NCBI RefSeq assembly: GCF_040939455.1
Contig: NC_134120.1
Location: 54,327,001 to 54,391,000, forward strand
DNA from: Microcebus murinus
Lineage: Eukaryota > Chordata > Mammalia > Primates > Cheirogaleidae
Length of the DNA: 64,000 nucleotides
Direction of reading: 5' to 3'
Positions within the stretch are counted from its first letter, which is position 1. Each line of letters opens with the position of its first letter. The notes beneath the pieces are model-generated. The model did not search any database, was not told the DNA's origin, and worked only from the letters and a program-made list of their open reading frames with translations. Made by a program: the position numbers and the translations under genes. Positions 30,099-41,452 of the stretch are shown piece by piece.

Positions 30099-30553
30099 CT
30101 TCTCTTCATCTTATAAGGACACCAGTCATACAGGATTAGGAACCCACCCTGCTCCAAAAGACCTCATCCTACTTTAACGCATTGACTGACATGTGAGTTG
30201 TATTTACCTCAGGCTAGTTTAGAGTCCTCATGAAGCAAATCCTGTAGTTGGTTCATGAAAATCTTATTGATATACTTATTGTTACAATTAATATTAACAA
30301 TTCAATTCCAAAAATGTGGATTGCATTGCATATAACTCACACACAGAAAACAATAAAAAAATAACAAACTAGAAAGGATCATTTTGTCTTAATAAAACAC
30401 TGTGGCCCCAGGGGAAAAAATTTTTTCTAGTGTGGCAGTCAATGTGTTAACTAATTACATCTGCAATGATCATATGCAGTCACATTCTGAAGTGCCAGGG
30501 GTTAGGACTTCAACGTATCTTTTGCGGGGACACAATTCAACTCCTGACACCCT
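30099..30553 (-). mobile_element. MLT1-type LTR split by a piggyBac MITE
   Basis: Left piece 30099-30177 (CTTATAAGGACACCAGTCAT) and right piece 30451-30553 (CACATTCTGAAGTGCCAGGG, GGACACAATTCAAC) form one MLT1 LTR on the minus strand when the MITE is left out. The join reads CTACTTTAACTAATTACATC, which agrees with the MLT1 consensus across the site. Confidence 0.82.
30178..30446. mobile_element. piggyBac-type MITE, 269 bp, TTAA target duplication
   Basis: The element is bounded by TTAA at 30174-30177 and 30447-30450. Its ends form an imperfect inverted repeat: CGCATTGACTGACA on the left and, reversed, CACATTGACTGCCA on the right. It has no coding capacity and an AT-rich core. Exact TTAA flanks, a clean empty site in the host MLT1, and inverted ends identify it as a non-autonomous piggyBac element. 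Its termini are not those of the large piggyBac element at 59411, so a different transposase family probably moved it. I recall published non-autonomous mouse lemur piggyBacs named by length, but cannot confirm identity here. Confidence 0.87.
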
Positions 30554-30559
30554 TATTAA

Positions 30560-31072
30560 GTTTATGTTGAATTTTGTCTGTTTCTTCTTTGGAATTCCAT
30601 GAGGGAAGGCAGTGGTAGAAGACATACTCTCCAGTGATCAGGGATTCTCGAGGTCGAGATCCACCCTGGACTTCACAGACACATAACATAAGGACTGTGG
30701 AGGAGCTTTGGGCATCCTCACCACACTGCTCGTCCCTGTTCCCTACAAACCTACTGACAACCACCCATCGCCCGCTTTTCTCTGAGAAAGGGATAGCCAT
30801 CTGCTCAGAGAGCCCTCCCATTTCTTCCAGGCTTTGCCTCTCTCAGTTCCTCCCTCAAAAGGTTTCAAACTCTTTTTCGTGTTTATGAATTCTTATGCGA
30901 ATCCCCAAGTACAAAATGGGTATTCTTTTTTAGTGTCAATATATTTTGTACATTCATCTCTCAAACATCTATTGATCTAAATTGAGCAATGAGCACACAA
31001 AGGTTACTTTGATTTGGATTAACATACAATTGTGAGATTTGCATCCACACAGCTGCAGATTTATTAATATCA
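30560..31072. other. No gene; unique DNA
   Basis: No coding region or recognised repeat. AT-rich toward the right end. Confidence 0.5.
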
Positions 31073-31082
31073 TAAGATTTAT

Positions 31083-31494
<412 letters not shown>

Positions 31495-31503
31495 AAGATT
31501 TAT

Positions 31504-34459
31504 CATAGGCTAGGCATCAGGACCCCTCATTTGCAGAGGCCCCTGCAAGGATGGGAAGGGTCCCAGCACTGTGTCCACATGTGCGAGTGTTGTTGTAAAA
31601 CTTGCAGGAGTATAACTTGACTGTGATGTTAAGGCCACTGCCCCTTCTCGTGCCTTCTCTCTGCCCATCACACTTCCCTTTGTGTCAGGTGGTATTCAAG
31701 TGGTCACACCTAAGGGGAAATTGAACTGGAGGGACTTTTAATTTAGGCTTAATGGGATATATTTATATGGTTCTCAGTCACTTCTACACATAGTTAAATT
31801 ACTGCTAATAATTCTAAGTAGGAATAAACTTTCTGCCTACTGTGCCAACTAACAAAAGGCTGCGACAAATGGTTGTGTTCAGAGGCTGTATTGCAATTCG
31901 AACCTGTCCTACAGGCATGTGGGCAATAGAGGGGACATGGTATATGGAGCTGGAAGCTTCTCTGTGGAAAATTCTTCCAATCATCAGACAGAAAGAGAAA
32001 ATTTTAAGTGGAGAATCAGTCTTCATCAATGCCTAAATAAAGTGGGGTTCTCCTCTAAGGGATTCACTTAATAATGAAGTGTAGGCAATTGCACATTTGG
32101 GCTTCTTTTGGGATGCAAATGGTGTGAAAAATCAATCAGAATTCCCATGTTTATAGGACACAAGCCTACATCAGAGCTTTAAACACGTTTTACACATCCC
32201 AACTCTCAATCACAAAAAAACTGATTCCAATCAACCATGCTGAAGGAAAGACCGTGTTTCAGTTATCTCTATAAAAGACAATGTTGCAAAGTCATTGTCA
32301 TATGATCGAATGTATGCGGCCAACAAACACAGTTTAAAAATTATAGAAATGATCAAGGCAAGTAATAAAAATACTAAGTTTAAAATTATGTTTAGAGCAT
32401 TTATCAGCTCCTTTAAATTTATAAATTATTTATTTTATCATTTGAAATAAATAACCATTTTATATCTAATGTTTTTTGTTGGGAGACAGTTCTCCATGTT
32501 TCAGCACAGCTGGTAAGCAAGGGCACTACAGCTTTTGTTCCAGAACATATTTTTAAGAATGTTTGTATAGTGAACAACTTTGGAAGACAGAGATCGTGTC
32601 TCCTTCCAGGGTAGAGGGGAGTTGTTCGCTGACCAGTATAATAAACATAATGTCTCCCTCTGGGGCAAATGCTGGGCAAGTTAGATGGCAATCCCTTTGC
32701 AAATTGGGGTCTCCTAAGCTTCAGATTTCTCAGCTGTGATGCTAACCACTATGTGTGGCATCCACCTGGGTGCAGCTCCACATCCTCCCGTGGGACTTGG
32801 GGACGAAGCTGAGGCAAATACAAAGTTCATGTCACTTGCTGTGCTGGGAGTAATAAAGTAATGAAAGTAGTAAAATGCATCCTGGCAAGAACAGATTGAG
32901 ACCTGCTTGCTTCTCTGTGTCTCCAGGTCTCTGACCCAGGGGTCTTGTGTCTTCTGCCAGCGTCCATGAGACCTTGGGAGATGAACCTTTGAGCTTGGGA
33001 GGGAGGGTGGCATCTCAGACCCTTCACAGTTCTTGGCAGTTTGACATTTGTATTTTCAAGATTCTTTTCTTAAAGAGGGACCCCAAAATTGTAAACGCTT
33101 CAAGGCCCATAAAACCTGGATCCATTCTGAGCTTATAGATAATGCTTTTTTATATCAGTCTTCATATCCACTAGATTTTACTTTGATTTCCAGTATTAGA
33201 AAATATATTGAATTCAGTATTCTCTCGCTGCTCCTGTCTGTTGCCTTCCCTCACAAGCCAGGAACCCAGTATAGTTTTTAACTTAGTGTCATGAAACAGT
33301 TGTGCCTATGATTAATTGTCACTGATCACTAAAGTAACAACATTTGTGAATTATATTCTTTAAAAAAGGTTAGGGCTAATTCAAGCTTACATCTACAATA
33401 CCATTATATTTGTAAGGATATATTCCTACATTTGTTGGAATCTTTCAGCTCCAAGTAATGAAAAAGCCTAAGTCAAATGGTAAGACGCCTCTAGACAGGG
33501 ACCTTCACACATGGTGGATTCAGCGACTTCACAGCCACATCGAACTTTCACGTCTTTTCATCTTTCCCTTCTGTCATCTACAACGTTATCAGCCAGCCCT
33601 CCTCAAGGTCACACTAAAGCCACAGCAACTACAGCCATTACACCTTTACACACAAGGGTTCCCATGCAAAAAAGGGACTAACTCGCCCCTAGGTCTGTTT
33701 TTAAGACAGGAAAGATTCCCTTTATGTCTCTTTGGCCAGAGTGTGGACATATGACATTTCCTAAGCCACCAACTGATAGAATAGAATCAGAATGATTGAC
33801 TTGGAAAATCAACATTCAGTGCCTAGCCCTGATACTTGAGGAAGCTTTACCTGAAGCACAGAACTTCACAGAGCAGTGTGGGTATCTGAGCAGAAGTCAG
33901 ATTTCTGTCAGCATACATAGCGAAGCATATGGGAGTCGTTGTTGAGTGGACAACGCAACAGTCACTTACTAGCATTCTGATGTGCTTTCTGGAAGGAAGT
34001 CAAAGGGGTGAGGCATAATTAGAGCAGTAGGAATGGCACATAATGCTGTATGCCTCCAGGGAATGTGTGATGAGAATGGCGAAATTCCATCTCTGCAGGA
34101 GCCGGGTTGAGACTTGCTGGCTTCCCTGTGTCTCTGGTGTTCACTCTGCCTGTGTTACTCAATTCAGTGCCATCTTACTCCTACCCTCACCGTAATGAAT
34201 GTCTTAAATGCAGGCAGTCCTCTTTGCATGGCTCTGATAAGCAGAAGATTCCGTTACCACACTTTAGTTACATAATGCTAGCTCTTCGACATCTCAGTTA
34301 CCATGGTATATTAACTATGAGTAACTTCAGACAGTACCAGCTTCACAGCTAGCTCTTCAGTCCACAAATCGCTACATAAGTAACATGTGTATTATGGTCA
34401 GTGACCAGTCATGTCTGTTGTAGACACTATAAAGAATAGGATGGACTCTCACCAAAATG

Positions 34460-34460
<1 letters not shown>
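31504..34460. other. No gene; mostly unique intergenic DNA
   Basis: About 3 kb without a recognisable gene. Short ORFs at 32714-33138 and 33458-33754 lack domains. The stretch 33430-33780 has the feel of an old interspersed repeat (CAGCTCCAAGTAATGAAAAA) but I cannot name it. Confidence 0.5.

Positions 34461-34505
<45 letters not shown>
34461..34505. repeat. (CA)n microsatellite, about 22 units
   Basis: Uninterrupted CA dinucleotide repeat. Confidence 0.98.
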
Positions 34506-34507
<2 letters not shown>

Positions 34508-35005
34508 AGAGGGTGTGTTTGTTATTTACATAACTGAAGCTTTCTGGGGAGAATAGGGCAGCCCTCCAAACTGGTTTGAGAATGGCTTGAACAGAGGAAG
34601 GAAGACTGTCTGGGTGTTCTCATGTGCTCAGGGGAGTGGACGAGGGTGAGGGCTCTGCATGCAGGCCGAGCTTGCATGATTTGAACCTCTCACTAGCCCC
34701 AAAGCGGGGAGCACACAGACTTTCTTATCAGCTCACCCAGGCATAGGGTGGAAGGGGAAGAGGGAGATGTGAGACTTCAGAGATGTCAGCAGCCAAACAT
34801 CAAAGAATGCAGTCAGATTCTTTATTACAATGCCACTTGTTTCAAAGTCTGCTGGTGATTGGTCATTTGGCTCACACACAGACAGCAAAGCACGTAGTAG
34901 TGTTGCTTCTTTGTCTCCCAGTGCTAAACCCACATGACACTTTTCAAAAATGGACAAGTGAAAGAAGTTGTCCGACAAAGATAAAGTGCAGCAAAGAAAC
35001 AAAAA
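34506..35005. other. No gene recognised; may include decayed Tigger 5' sequence
   Basis: Nothing clearly recognisable. It directly precedes the Tigger-like transposase remnant and may be part of that element. Confidence 0.35.
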
Positions 35006-35690
35006 GTGATAATGCTGGGAGTGAAATTTGAATCTACTATAAGTGGAGTTACAGAAGGTGGGAAAGGTGATTCTGCTGCTGCCCCATCCCAGAGACCCTC
35101 ACAGCTGCGTGCAGCCAGAGGGACTTCACGACAGCAAGCTTATCACCCTCATAAAGGGAAAAATGGCTGTGACAAAAATGATGAAGATGGCCCTGAGGAA
35201 GTGACACAGAAAAAAAAACAAAAAACCCTGACATTAAAAGAACACTCAGAGATATTACATGACATTGAAAGTACAAAGAATAAAATGGTGGACACTGATC
35301 CAAACTTAGAAAGAAGGATGAGAATTCACTGAAGCATAAAAAGGATGCTCACTCCTTATAGCAAGTCAGAAGGCAAGCACGGTTCAAACTAGTCTTGATA
35401 AATTTTGTACCAAATAAAAACAACTGTAATTCTCAATGTTTCTGAGGTTTTAAATTATAGTGTCCTAAATAAATACTAATTTTACTATGTTTTCATTTCT
35501 TTATACACTTATAACTGACAATTGGAGTGTTTCAAATGTTTTGACAAAATTTTTTAAAAGTCATGAAAGAATAATAGTTTTCCCCATGGATTATTAAGAT
35601 CACCTTGCACTGTTTGAGCTTGCATGATCATTTTTATGGCCCTTCACTGCCATGCAAATCAATGCCTATACTTACTTCACCTGACTGTTC
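35006..35690 (+). pseudogene. Tigger (pogo-type) transposase C-terminal remnant
   Basis: An open stretch at 35006-35332 ends with KKKQKTLTLKEHSEIL, then ESTKNKMVDTDPNLERRMRIH. This resembles the C-terminal tail of Tigger transposases, where a similar LSEILKDIE...ADPNLERSM segment occurs. After the stop at 35332 the similarity goes on in the same frame (KRMLTPYSKSEG, then a LDKFCTK-like end near 35400), so the stop is within the old gene. The DNA-binding and catalytic domains are not readable. The sequence after 35420 looks like the element's 3' UTR. Extent is approximate. Confidence 0.6.
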
Positions 35691-35699
35691 TGTGACATG

Positions 35700-36109
35700 T
35701 GGCTCTTTTAATCATTCCCCTTTGTGAAATGCAATTTTCTCCTGTTTTTCCATGACCCCACTATCTCCAGGTTCCTAGCTCCCTTCCTTCCCAGGTTTCT
35801 TCCCAGCTTCTCTTCCTTTGCCTGGCTTTTGGGTATTAATGATCCCAGGGTTCTGTCCTAACTCTTTGCTTCCTATGCTACATATATTTCTGGTTCTGGC
35901 CTTTTGTAATAGTTACAATTTCTCTGCATTAGGTGGTGATGATGGCGTTAAGGTGAAGACAGTGAGGAAAGGGGGCCTCATCCACAGGTAGGGAGGAATT
36001 TAGGAGGGAAAAAGGCAGGATGTGTGGTGTCCTCTTTATTTCACAATTTGGATTTAGGACAGAGCTCAAGGGGCCAACTAACATTATTAATGTGGATATT
36101 TATGAAAAT
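35700..36109. other. No gene; unique DNA
   Basis: T-rich then mixed sequence; nothing recognised. Confidence 0.5.
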
Positions 36110-36240
36110 TTAATTAATTCATTCACTCTGCCAATATTTACTGACTTGTGCTATGTAGCAGGCATTGTTCTAGGTGTTGGAGTACTATGGACTGACGCAG
36201 ATAGTATAAAGTACAACTAGATATCTTCAGAGAGATAGGG
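36110..36240 (+). mobile_element. MIR element fragment
   Basis: The phrase TATGTAGCAGGCATTGTTCT followed by AGGTGTTGGAG is the MIR core. Confidence 0.75.
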
Positions 36241-36267
36241 ATCACATTCACATAACTTCTTTCCTTT

Positions 36268-36566
36268 AGTGGGGGTGGAGACAGGGTCTCACTTTGTTGC
36301 TCAGGCTAAAGTGCAGTGGTGTCATCATAGCTCACTACAACCTCAAATTCCTGGGCTCAAGTGATCCTCCTGCCTCAGCCTCATGGGTATCTGGAACTAC
36401 ACGTGAGTGCCACTAAACCTGGTTAATTTTTTAAAACAATTTTTTGTAGAGATGGGGATCTAGTTATGTTGCTCAGGCTAGTCTCAAACTCCTGGCCTCA
36501 AGCGATCCTCCTGCCTTTGCCTCCCAAAGTGCTAGGATTACAGGCGTGAGTCACCAAGCCCAGCTC
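36268..36566 (-). mobile_element. Older Alu (AluJ-like)
   Basis: Diverged Alu on the minus strand, with the older linker form (AATTTTTTGTAGAGATGGGG-like) and not the lemur-type linker. Confidence 0.88.
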
Positions 36567-36831
36567 ACATAACTTTTATCATAGTATATTACTATAATTG
36601 TTCTACAGTTGACCCTTGAACAATGTGGGGAGTAAGGGAGTCTTACATCTCATACAGTTGAAAATCCATGCATAACTTTTGACTCCCCCAAAACTTAACT
36701 ACTAATAAGCCTACTGCTGATGAGAAGCCTTGCCTATAACATAAATAGTTAACACATATTTTGTATGTTATATATATTACATACTGTATTTTTATAATAA
36801 AGTAAGCTGGAGTAAGGAAAATTTTATTAAG

Positions 36832-37985
36832 TGGATTAATAAAATATGGTATATATATATACTGCCGTGGCCTGTTTGCAGGATGGGAAATGAACACAGA
36901 ACATAAAGAAACACACAGACACATACAAAGACGGTTACAAGACTTGAGTGACAAATGCACTGGGTCAGTTTATTTTTATACTCTAAAAAATTAAACTTAG
37001 TTCCTTATACGTGACTACCTAGGCATTACAGCAATGGCCATAAATTCTGGAACACATAGCCTTAAGGACACAGATGTCCCCTGACTCAAGGTTTCCAGGT
37101 GGTTGCTCTAGGCTCCAGGCATAGATCACAGACTGAGATTAGCAAGGTTGGGCAAGGCAGCCACTGGGGGCATTTTTCGTCCCCAGTTCCTCTTAGGCTG
37201 ATCCCCTGCAGCTGTGCATGTCTTAGGTTGCCCCTCCCTTGAGGGATCTTACCCATCATTGACTAACCAGCCATCTCATGGGGCTAAGCAGCAATCAAAG
37301 GAATAATGTGTTTATCGTGTGGCCTCCAGACACCCACTGCTGTGGGGCTGGGCAGCTCTTGCCTTAGTGCAGAAACTCAGGTCCTTTGTTATGCCTCTAG
37401 GCAGCAACCTTGTTTGTCACAGGGACCCTGTCCAGAACACATTACTCTCAAACACTCTGGGCAGAGCACGTACATTACTCACTAAATTTAATTCTTAAAC
37501 CAGGAAAGTATAATGTCAGTCCCCAACAATATACCATAGAGTATTACTCAGCCATTAAAAAAAATGGCGAACTAATACCTCTTGTATTAACCTGGAAAGA
37601 ATTAGAGACCATTCTTCCAAGTGAAGTATCACAAGAATGGAAAAGCAAACACCACATGTACTCACCATTAAATCAACCAACACTTATGTGCACATATGGA
37701 AATAACATTCATCCAAAATTAACCAGGAGGGAGAAGGAAGGGATGGGTAAATTCACACCTAACGGGTACAATGCACACTATCTGGGGGATGGGCACACTT
37801 ATAATTTTGACTTAAATGGTACAAAAGCAACTTATGTAACCAAAACGTTTATACACCTGTAATATTCTGAAATTAAATAAATAACTAAACAATGCTATTG
37901 ACCAATTTGACTTATGACATTTAAAGAAAAAATTGGGTATCCATATGCAAAAAAGCACTTTGATATTTATACATCAATAAAGAGA
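36832..37985 (+). mobile_element. 5'-truncated L1, possibly with a 3' transduced flank
   Basis: The L1 ORF2 tail and 3' UTR occupy 36832-36862 and 37529 to about 37885 (SAIKKNGELIPLVL, then SQEWKSKHHMYSP), interrupted by the solo LTR. The whole block lies between GAAAATTTTATTAAG at 36817-36831 and GAAAATTTTACTAAG at 38322-38336, one base different, taken as the target duplication. About 100 bases after the L1 A-rich end (37886-37985) are not L1 and end at an AATAAA. Confidence 0.78.
36863..37528 (-). mobile_element. Solo LTR of an endogenous retrovirus, 6-bp target duplication
   Basis: The 666-bp unit runs TG...CA and is flanked by ATATAC at 36857-36862 and 37529-37534. On the minus strand it starts TGTTGGGGAC and ends GGCCACGGCA. 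A TATA-like TATAAAAATAAA (minus strand, near 36979-36990) gives both a promoter and a poly-A signal candidate, followed by a GT/T-rich downstream stretch. A 6-bp duplication fits class II (ERVK-like) elements. No internal viral genes remain. It interrupts an L1, so it is younger than that insertion. Confidence 0.87.
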
Positions 37986-37986
37986 G

Positions 37987-38311
37987 CTCATGACTGTAAT
38001 TCTAGCACTCTGGGAGGCTGAGGCAGGTGGATTGCTCAAGGTCAAGAGTTTGAAACCAGCCTGAGCAAGAGCGAGACCCCATCTCTACTATAAATAGAAA
38101 TAAATTAATTGGCCAACTAATATACATATACAAAAAATTAGCCGGGCATGGTGGTGCATGCCTGTAGTCCCAGCTACTCAGGAGGCTAAGGCAGCAGGAT
38201 TGCTTGAGCCCAGGAGATTGAGGTTGCTGTGAGTTAGGCTGACGCCACAGCACTCACTCTAGCCTGGGCAACAAAGCGAGACTCTGTCTCAAAAATAAAT
38301 AAATAAATAAA
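37987..38311 (+). mobile_element. Alu lacking its first bases
   Basis: Strepsirrhine-type Alu that starts at GCTCATGACTGTAAT, missing about 14 bases of the 5' end. Duplication AATAAAGAGAG at 37976-37986 and 38312-38322. Confidence 0.9.
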
Positions 38312-38559
38312 AATAAAGAGAGAAAATTTTACTAAGAAAATCATAACGAAAAGAAAATGTATTTACTGCTCATTAAGTGGAAGCGGATCATCATAAAGGT
38401 CTTCATCATAGTGATCTCCACCTTGAGGAGGAGGAAGAAGAGGGACCAGTCTTGCTGTCTAAGACTACCCTTGCTGTCTTGTGGCAAAAGAGGAAAAATA
38501 TCCTCATGTAAGTGGACCCTCACAGATCAAACCTGTGTTGTTCAAGGGTCCACTGTATT

Positions 38560-38735
38560 TTATTATTAGCTATTGTTAATGTCTTATTGTGACTACTTTC
38601 CAAATTAATCTTTATTGTAAGTATGTATGTGTAGGAAAAAACATAGTGTATATAGGGTTCTGTGATTTCTGAGATTTCCGTGCATCCACTAGGGGTCTTG
38701 GAATATATCACCCAAGGATAAGAGAGGACTTGGTA
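38560..38735. mobile_element. Tigger/MER2-like fragment
   Basis: Phrases such as GTATGTATGTGTAGGAAAAA, then CATCCACTAGGGGTCTTGGA and ATAAGAGAGGACTTG match the half of a MER2/Tigger-type non-autonomous element that ends in its terminal repeat. It abuts the preceding Tigger-type element. Confidence 0.6.
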
Positions 38736-38739
38736 ATTG

Positions 38740-39852
38740 GTTTAAAACAGCAAATGAATATTTTAACTTCTCTCCAGGGGTACTACCCAACCTCTGTCAT
38801 TTAGTCCATTAAATACTCTAGTGGAGAAAAATTACAGATCTACCTTATGGGTAAGATATTTTACTTGGGGGCAAGAGGTTCTCTAGCCCTGAAAGCCAGG
38901 CCACATGTATCTGCCTATTAGGACAGGCAGTGCTATAAGTCAGAACAGACGGAATTAAAAATCTTGAGATGACTTTTGCAGACGTGTCTTGCTTTGTGAA
39001 ATCGCAGTGTTCCTGAAAAGTCGTGCATAAATCAGTTTCTGTAATTTCTTACATTTATATATTGTTATGATTTACAATAGACTACATAAGTTGTTCATTC
39101 CCACAGAAGAGAAACCCACAGTTAAGAAATGGTCCATGATCATAAGTGATGGAGCTGTGTTTAAAATAATAGAGATGGATCATAGTTTACATATTCTAAT
39201 AACTACATACTAAAAAGATTCCTACAGTGATTGCTTTGCAAAGCTAAGAATTCTCTCATAAATGCAAACTTTTTCCAATTTACTCTGTGGGCATGCTAGA
39301 TATTTACAAATCAGGTTTCTTGTGCAACATCCACATGTTCTATGCATTACTAAACCTAGTTCTAAATACAGTACAGCTGAAATTTGGTGGGTAATGTGAT
39401 CGTTCCTCAAATGTTGCCAGCTCCTATCATATTTAGAACCCTGTGTTCTGAGGTGCTCAAGTTCACACTGAGGAATTTGCTAAACAAATCTCTGGCAAGG
39501 AATCAGCACAGTGATTTTCTGTATCCTTAAATCCTTTCTAATAGAAATGACAAACATATTACCTGAGTGCTCAATTACTAAACTTTCAGAGTTTCAATCT
39601 CTTACCACAGTTGGGAGTTTTAACTCGCTTGCTTCCCAAAATGAGCATGCCATTTACTTATATTCTATATTTGTTATGGTTTGCTTCTTCATTAAATATG
39701 CCACTTTATGTATTCCTAGCCCGGGCAGACTTCACCTGATTATAAATAATTGAAATTATGGCATCTAACATGGCTATTCTATTTTTGTACAACTTTAATA
39801 CATTTACTCATATTTATTTATACACAGTAAGCTTCTAGCTGTTCTTCACTAT
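38740..39852. other. No gene; unique AT-rich DNA
   Basis: No coding region or repeat recognised. Confidence 0.5.
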
Positions 39853-39859
39853 AATTAAT

Positions 39860-39864
<5 letters not shown>

Positions 39865-39895
<31 letters not shown>

Positions 39896-40211
39896 AGACA
39901 GAGTCTCACTTTGTTGCCCAGGCTAGAGTGAGTGCCATGGCGTCAGCCTAGCTCACAGCAACCTCAAACTCCTGGGCTCGAGTGATCCTTCTGCCTCAGC
40001 CTCCCGGGTAGCTGGGACTACAGGCATGCGCCACCATGCCCGGCTAATTTTTATATATATATATCAGTTGGCCAATTAATTCCTTTCTATTTATAGTAGA
40101 GACGGGGTCTCGCTCTTGCTCAGGCTGGCTTCGAACTCCTGACCTTAAGCAATCCGCCCGCCTCGGCCTCCCAAGAGCTAGGATTACAGGCGTGAGCCAC
40201 AGCGCCCGGCC
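39865..40211 (-). mobile_element. Alu with long T-run
   Basis: Complete strepsirrhine-type Alu; about 30 T at its A-tail end. Duplication AATTAATTCTTT at 39853-39864 and 40212-40223. Confidence 0.95.
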
Positions 40212-40223
40212 AATTAATTCTTT

Positions 40224-40649
40224 ATTAGTAGTAATTATAACTATTAATTATATGATCTGGTATTGAAGGTATCAGGTCAAGAATATTTAATTAATGACTC
40301 CTTCCAGAAAATTAGTTAAAAAGCCATCAACTAGGGGTGTTTGGTTATTTGGGTGTTCCAAGATAATATTAACCTGAGCTCTAAACAGTCTACAGCTACA
40401 CTTTAGATGGAGTAGCCACCAGCCACATAACACATGTGCTGTAAGTCAAAAATACACACCGGATTCAAAGACTTAGCACAAAAGAATGTAGAACATTTTG
40501 TTAATAACTTTCAATATTGACTTCATATCAAAATGGTAACTCTTTGGATATATTGGATTAAACATTATTAAAGTTGAAAAAAATTAAACAGAATGAAAAC
40601 TTTCGAACTCTGAGACAGCAATCAGGGTTAAAAATGACTGATTTGGTGC
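40224..40649. other. No gene; AT-rich flank of the RAB12 CpG island
   Basis: AT-rich unique sequence leading into the island. It may hold distal promoter elements, none of which I can name. Confidence 0.5.
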
Positions 40650-41173
40650 GTTTCCGTGGAAAGATGAGGAAAGGCGAAGCAGGGTGCGCGGGGCCTCCAC
40701 CAGCGAGTGGCGTTCGTGCACCATGGGGGTGTAGGCGGGAACTCGGAGTTGGTAGTGTGGACGGTGGAGGGCTGGCTTCGGGCACTTTCCAGCGTCCCAG
40801 CAACTTTTTGAGCTTGCAGCAGCGATTCCGGAGATTATCTTGAAAGTGTAACAGGTGTGGGAAAGAGACGGCTAATAAACGTGCGTGGGGTTTGGGGACT
40901 GTGCACATGAAAAGGAGGAGTGGAAAGGGGGAAACGGGGAAGATGCAGGAGGAGAAAAGCTAAAACAGCCGACAGAAGAGCGAGGGGCGCGAGGGCCGGC
41001 CTGCCAGCCGGTAGAAGCAGCAGAACAGCAGGAGCGGGAGCCAGACAGCGGGAGAGGGCGCCCAGCGCCGCGCAGGGGCGGGCGGTCCTCCGGCCGACAG
41101 GGGGCGCCGCCCCGCCCCGCCGCGCGGCCCCGCCCCCGCCCGCGCCTGCGCTTCCTGCCCCTCCTCGTCCGGG

Positions 41174-41219
41174 ATGCTGCTGCCGCTGCTGCGGAGTAGC
41201 TGCTTCCCTTCCTCGGCTC

Positions 41220-41256
<37 letters not shown>

Positions 41257-41452
41257 GGACGGGGGCGCGGGGGACGGGCCGGCGGCGCAGCTTCAGCGCG
41301 GAGCCCGCGGGCCGCCGGAGCCGCTCGAGCGGGCGGACGCCGAGCCCGGGGCCGACCCCCCGCGCGCGGCGGAGGCCGAGGGGGCGCCGGGGCCCGGGGC
41401 GCGCGGCCGGGCGGGCGGCGGGCGGCGGGCCGAGCGGGAGCCGCATGCGTGC
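41174..41452 (+). other. In-frame upstream open segment (possible N-terminal extension)
   Basis: An ATG at 41174 (G at -3, C at +4) opens a frame that runs 93 codons without a stop into the RAB12 start at 41453. It would add a Pro/Gly/Ala/Arg-rich N-terminus with a run of 12 glycines from the CGG repeat. Known RAB12 begins at the later ATG, so I read this segment as 5' UTR. An extended form is possible only if transcription starts upstream of 41174. Confidence 0.4.
41221..41256 (+). repeat. (CGG)12 trinucleotide repeat in RAB12 leader
   Basis: Twelve uninterrupted CGG units. In the frame that is open into RAB12 they read as GGC (glycine) codons. Confidence 0.97.

Larger units (their letters stand above)
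36606..38555. mobile_element. Tigger-type non-autonomous element split by later insertions
   Basis: Left end CAGTTGACCCTTGAACAA at 36606 and right end TTGTTCAAGGGTCCACTG at 38555 are inverted repeats, with TA on each side (36604-36605, 38556-38557), the target choice of Tc1/pogo elements. Element sequence covers 36606-36831 and 38322-38555 only (about 460 bases). The 1.5 kb between is an inserted L1 tail with a solo LTR and an Alu inside it. Confidence 0.85.

Noticed and set aside
34461..34505. Regular spacing suggestive of an array
   Set aside because: Simple CA dinucleotide repeat; no CRISPR array is expected or seen in this nuclear primate DNA.
35006..35332. Possible small gene of 108 codons
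   Set aside because: The end matches the Tigger transposase tail and similarity continues past the stop, so it is a transposon relic.
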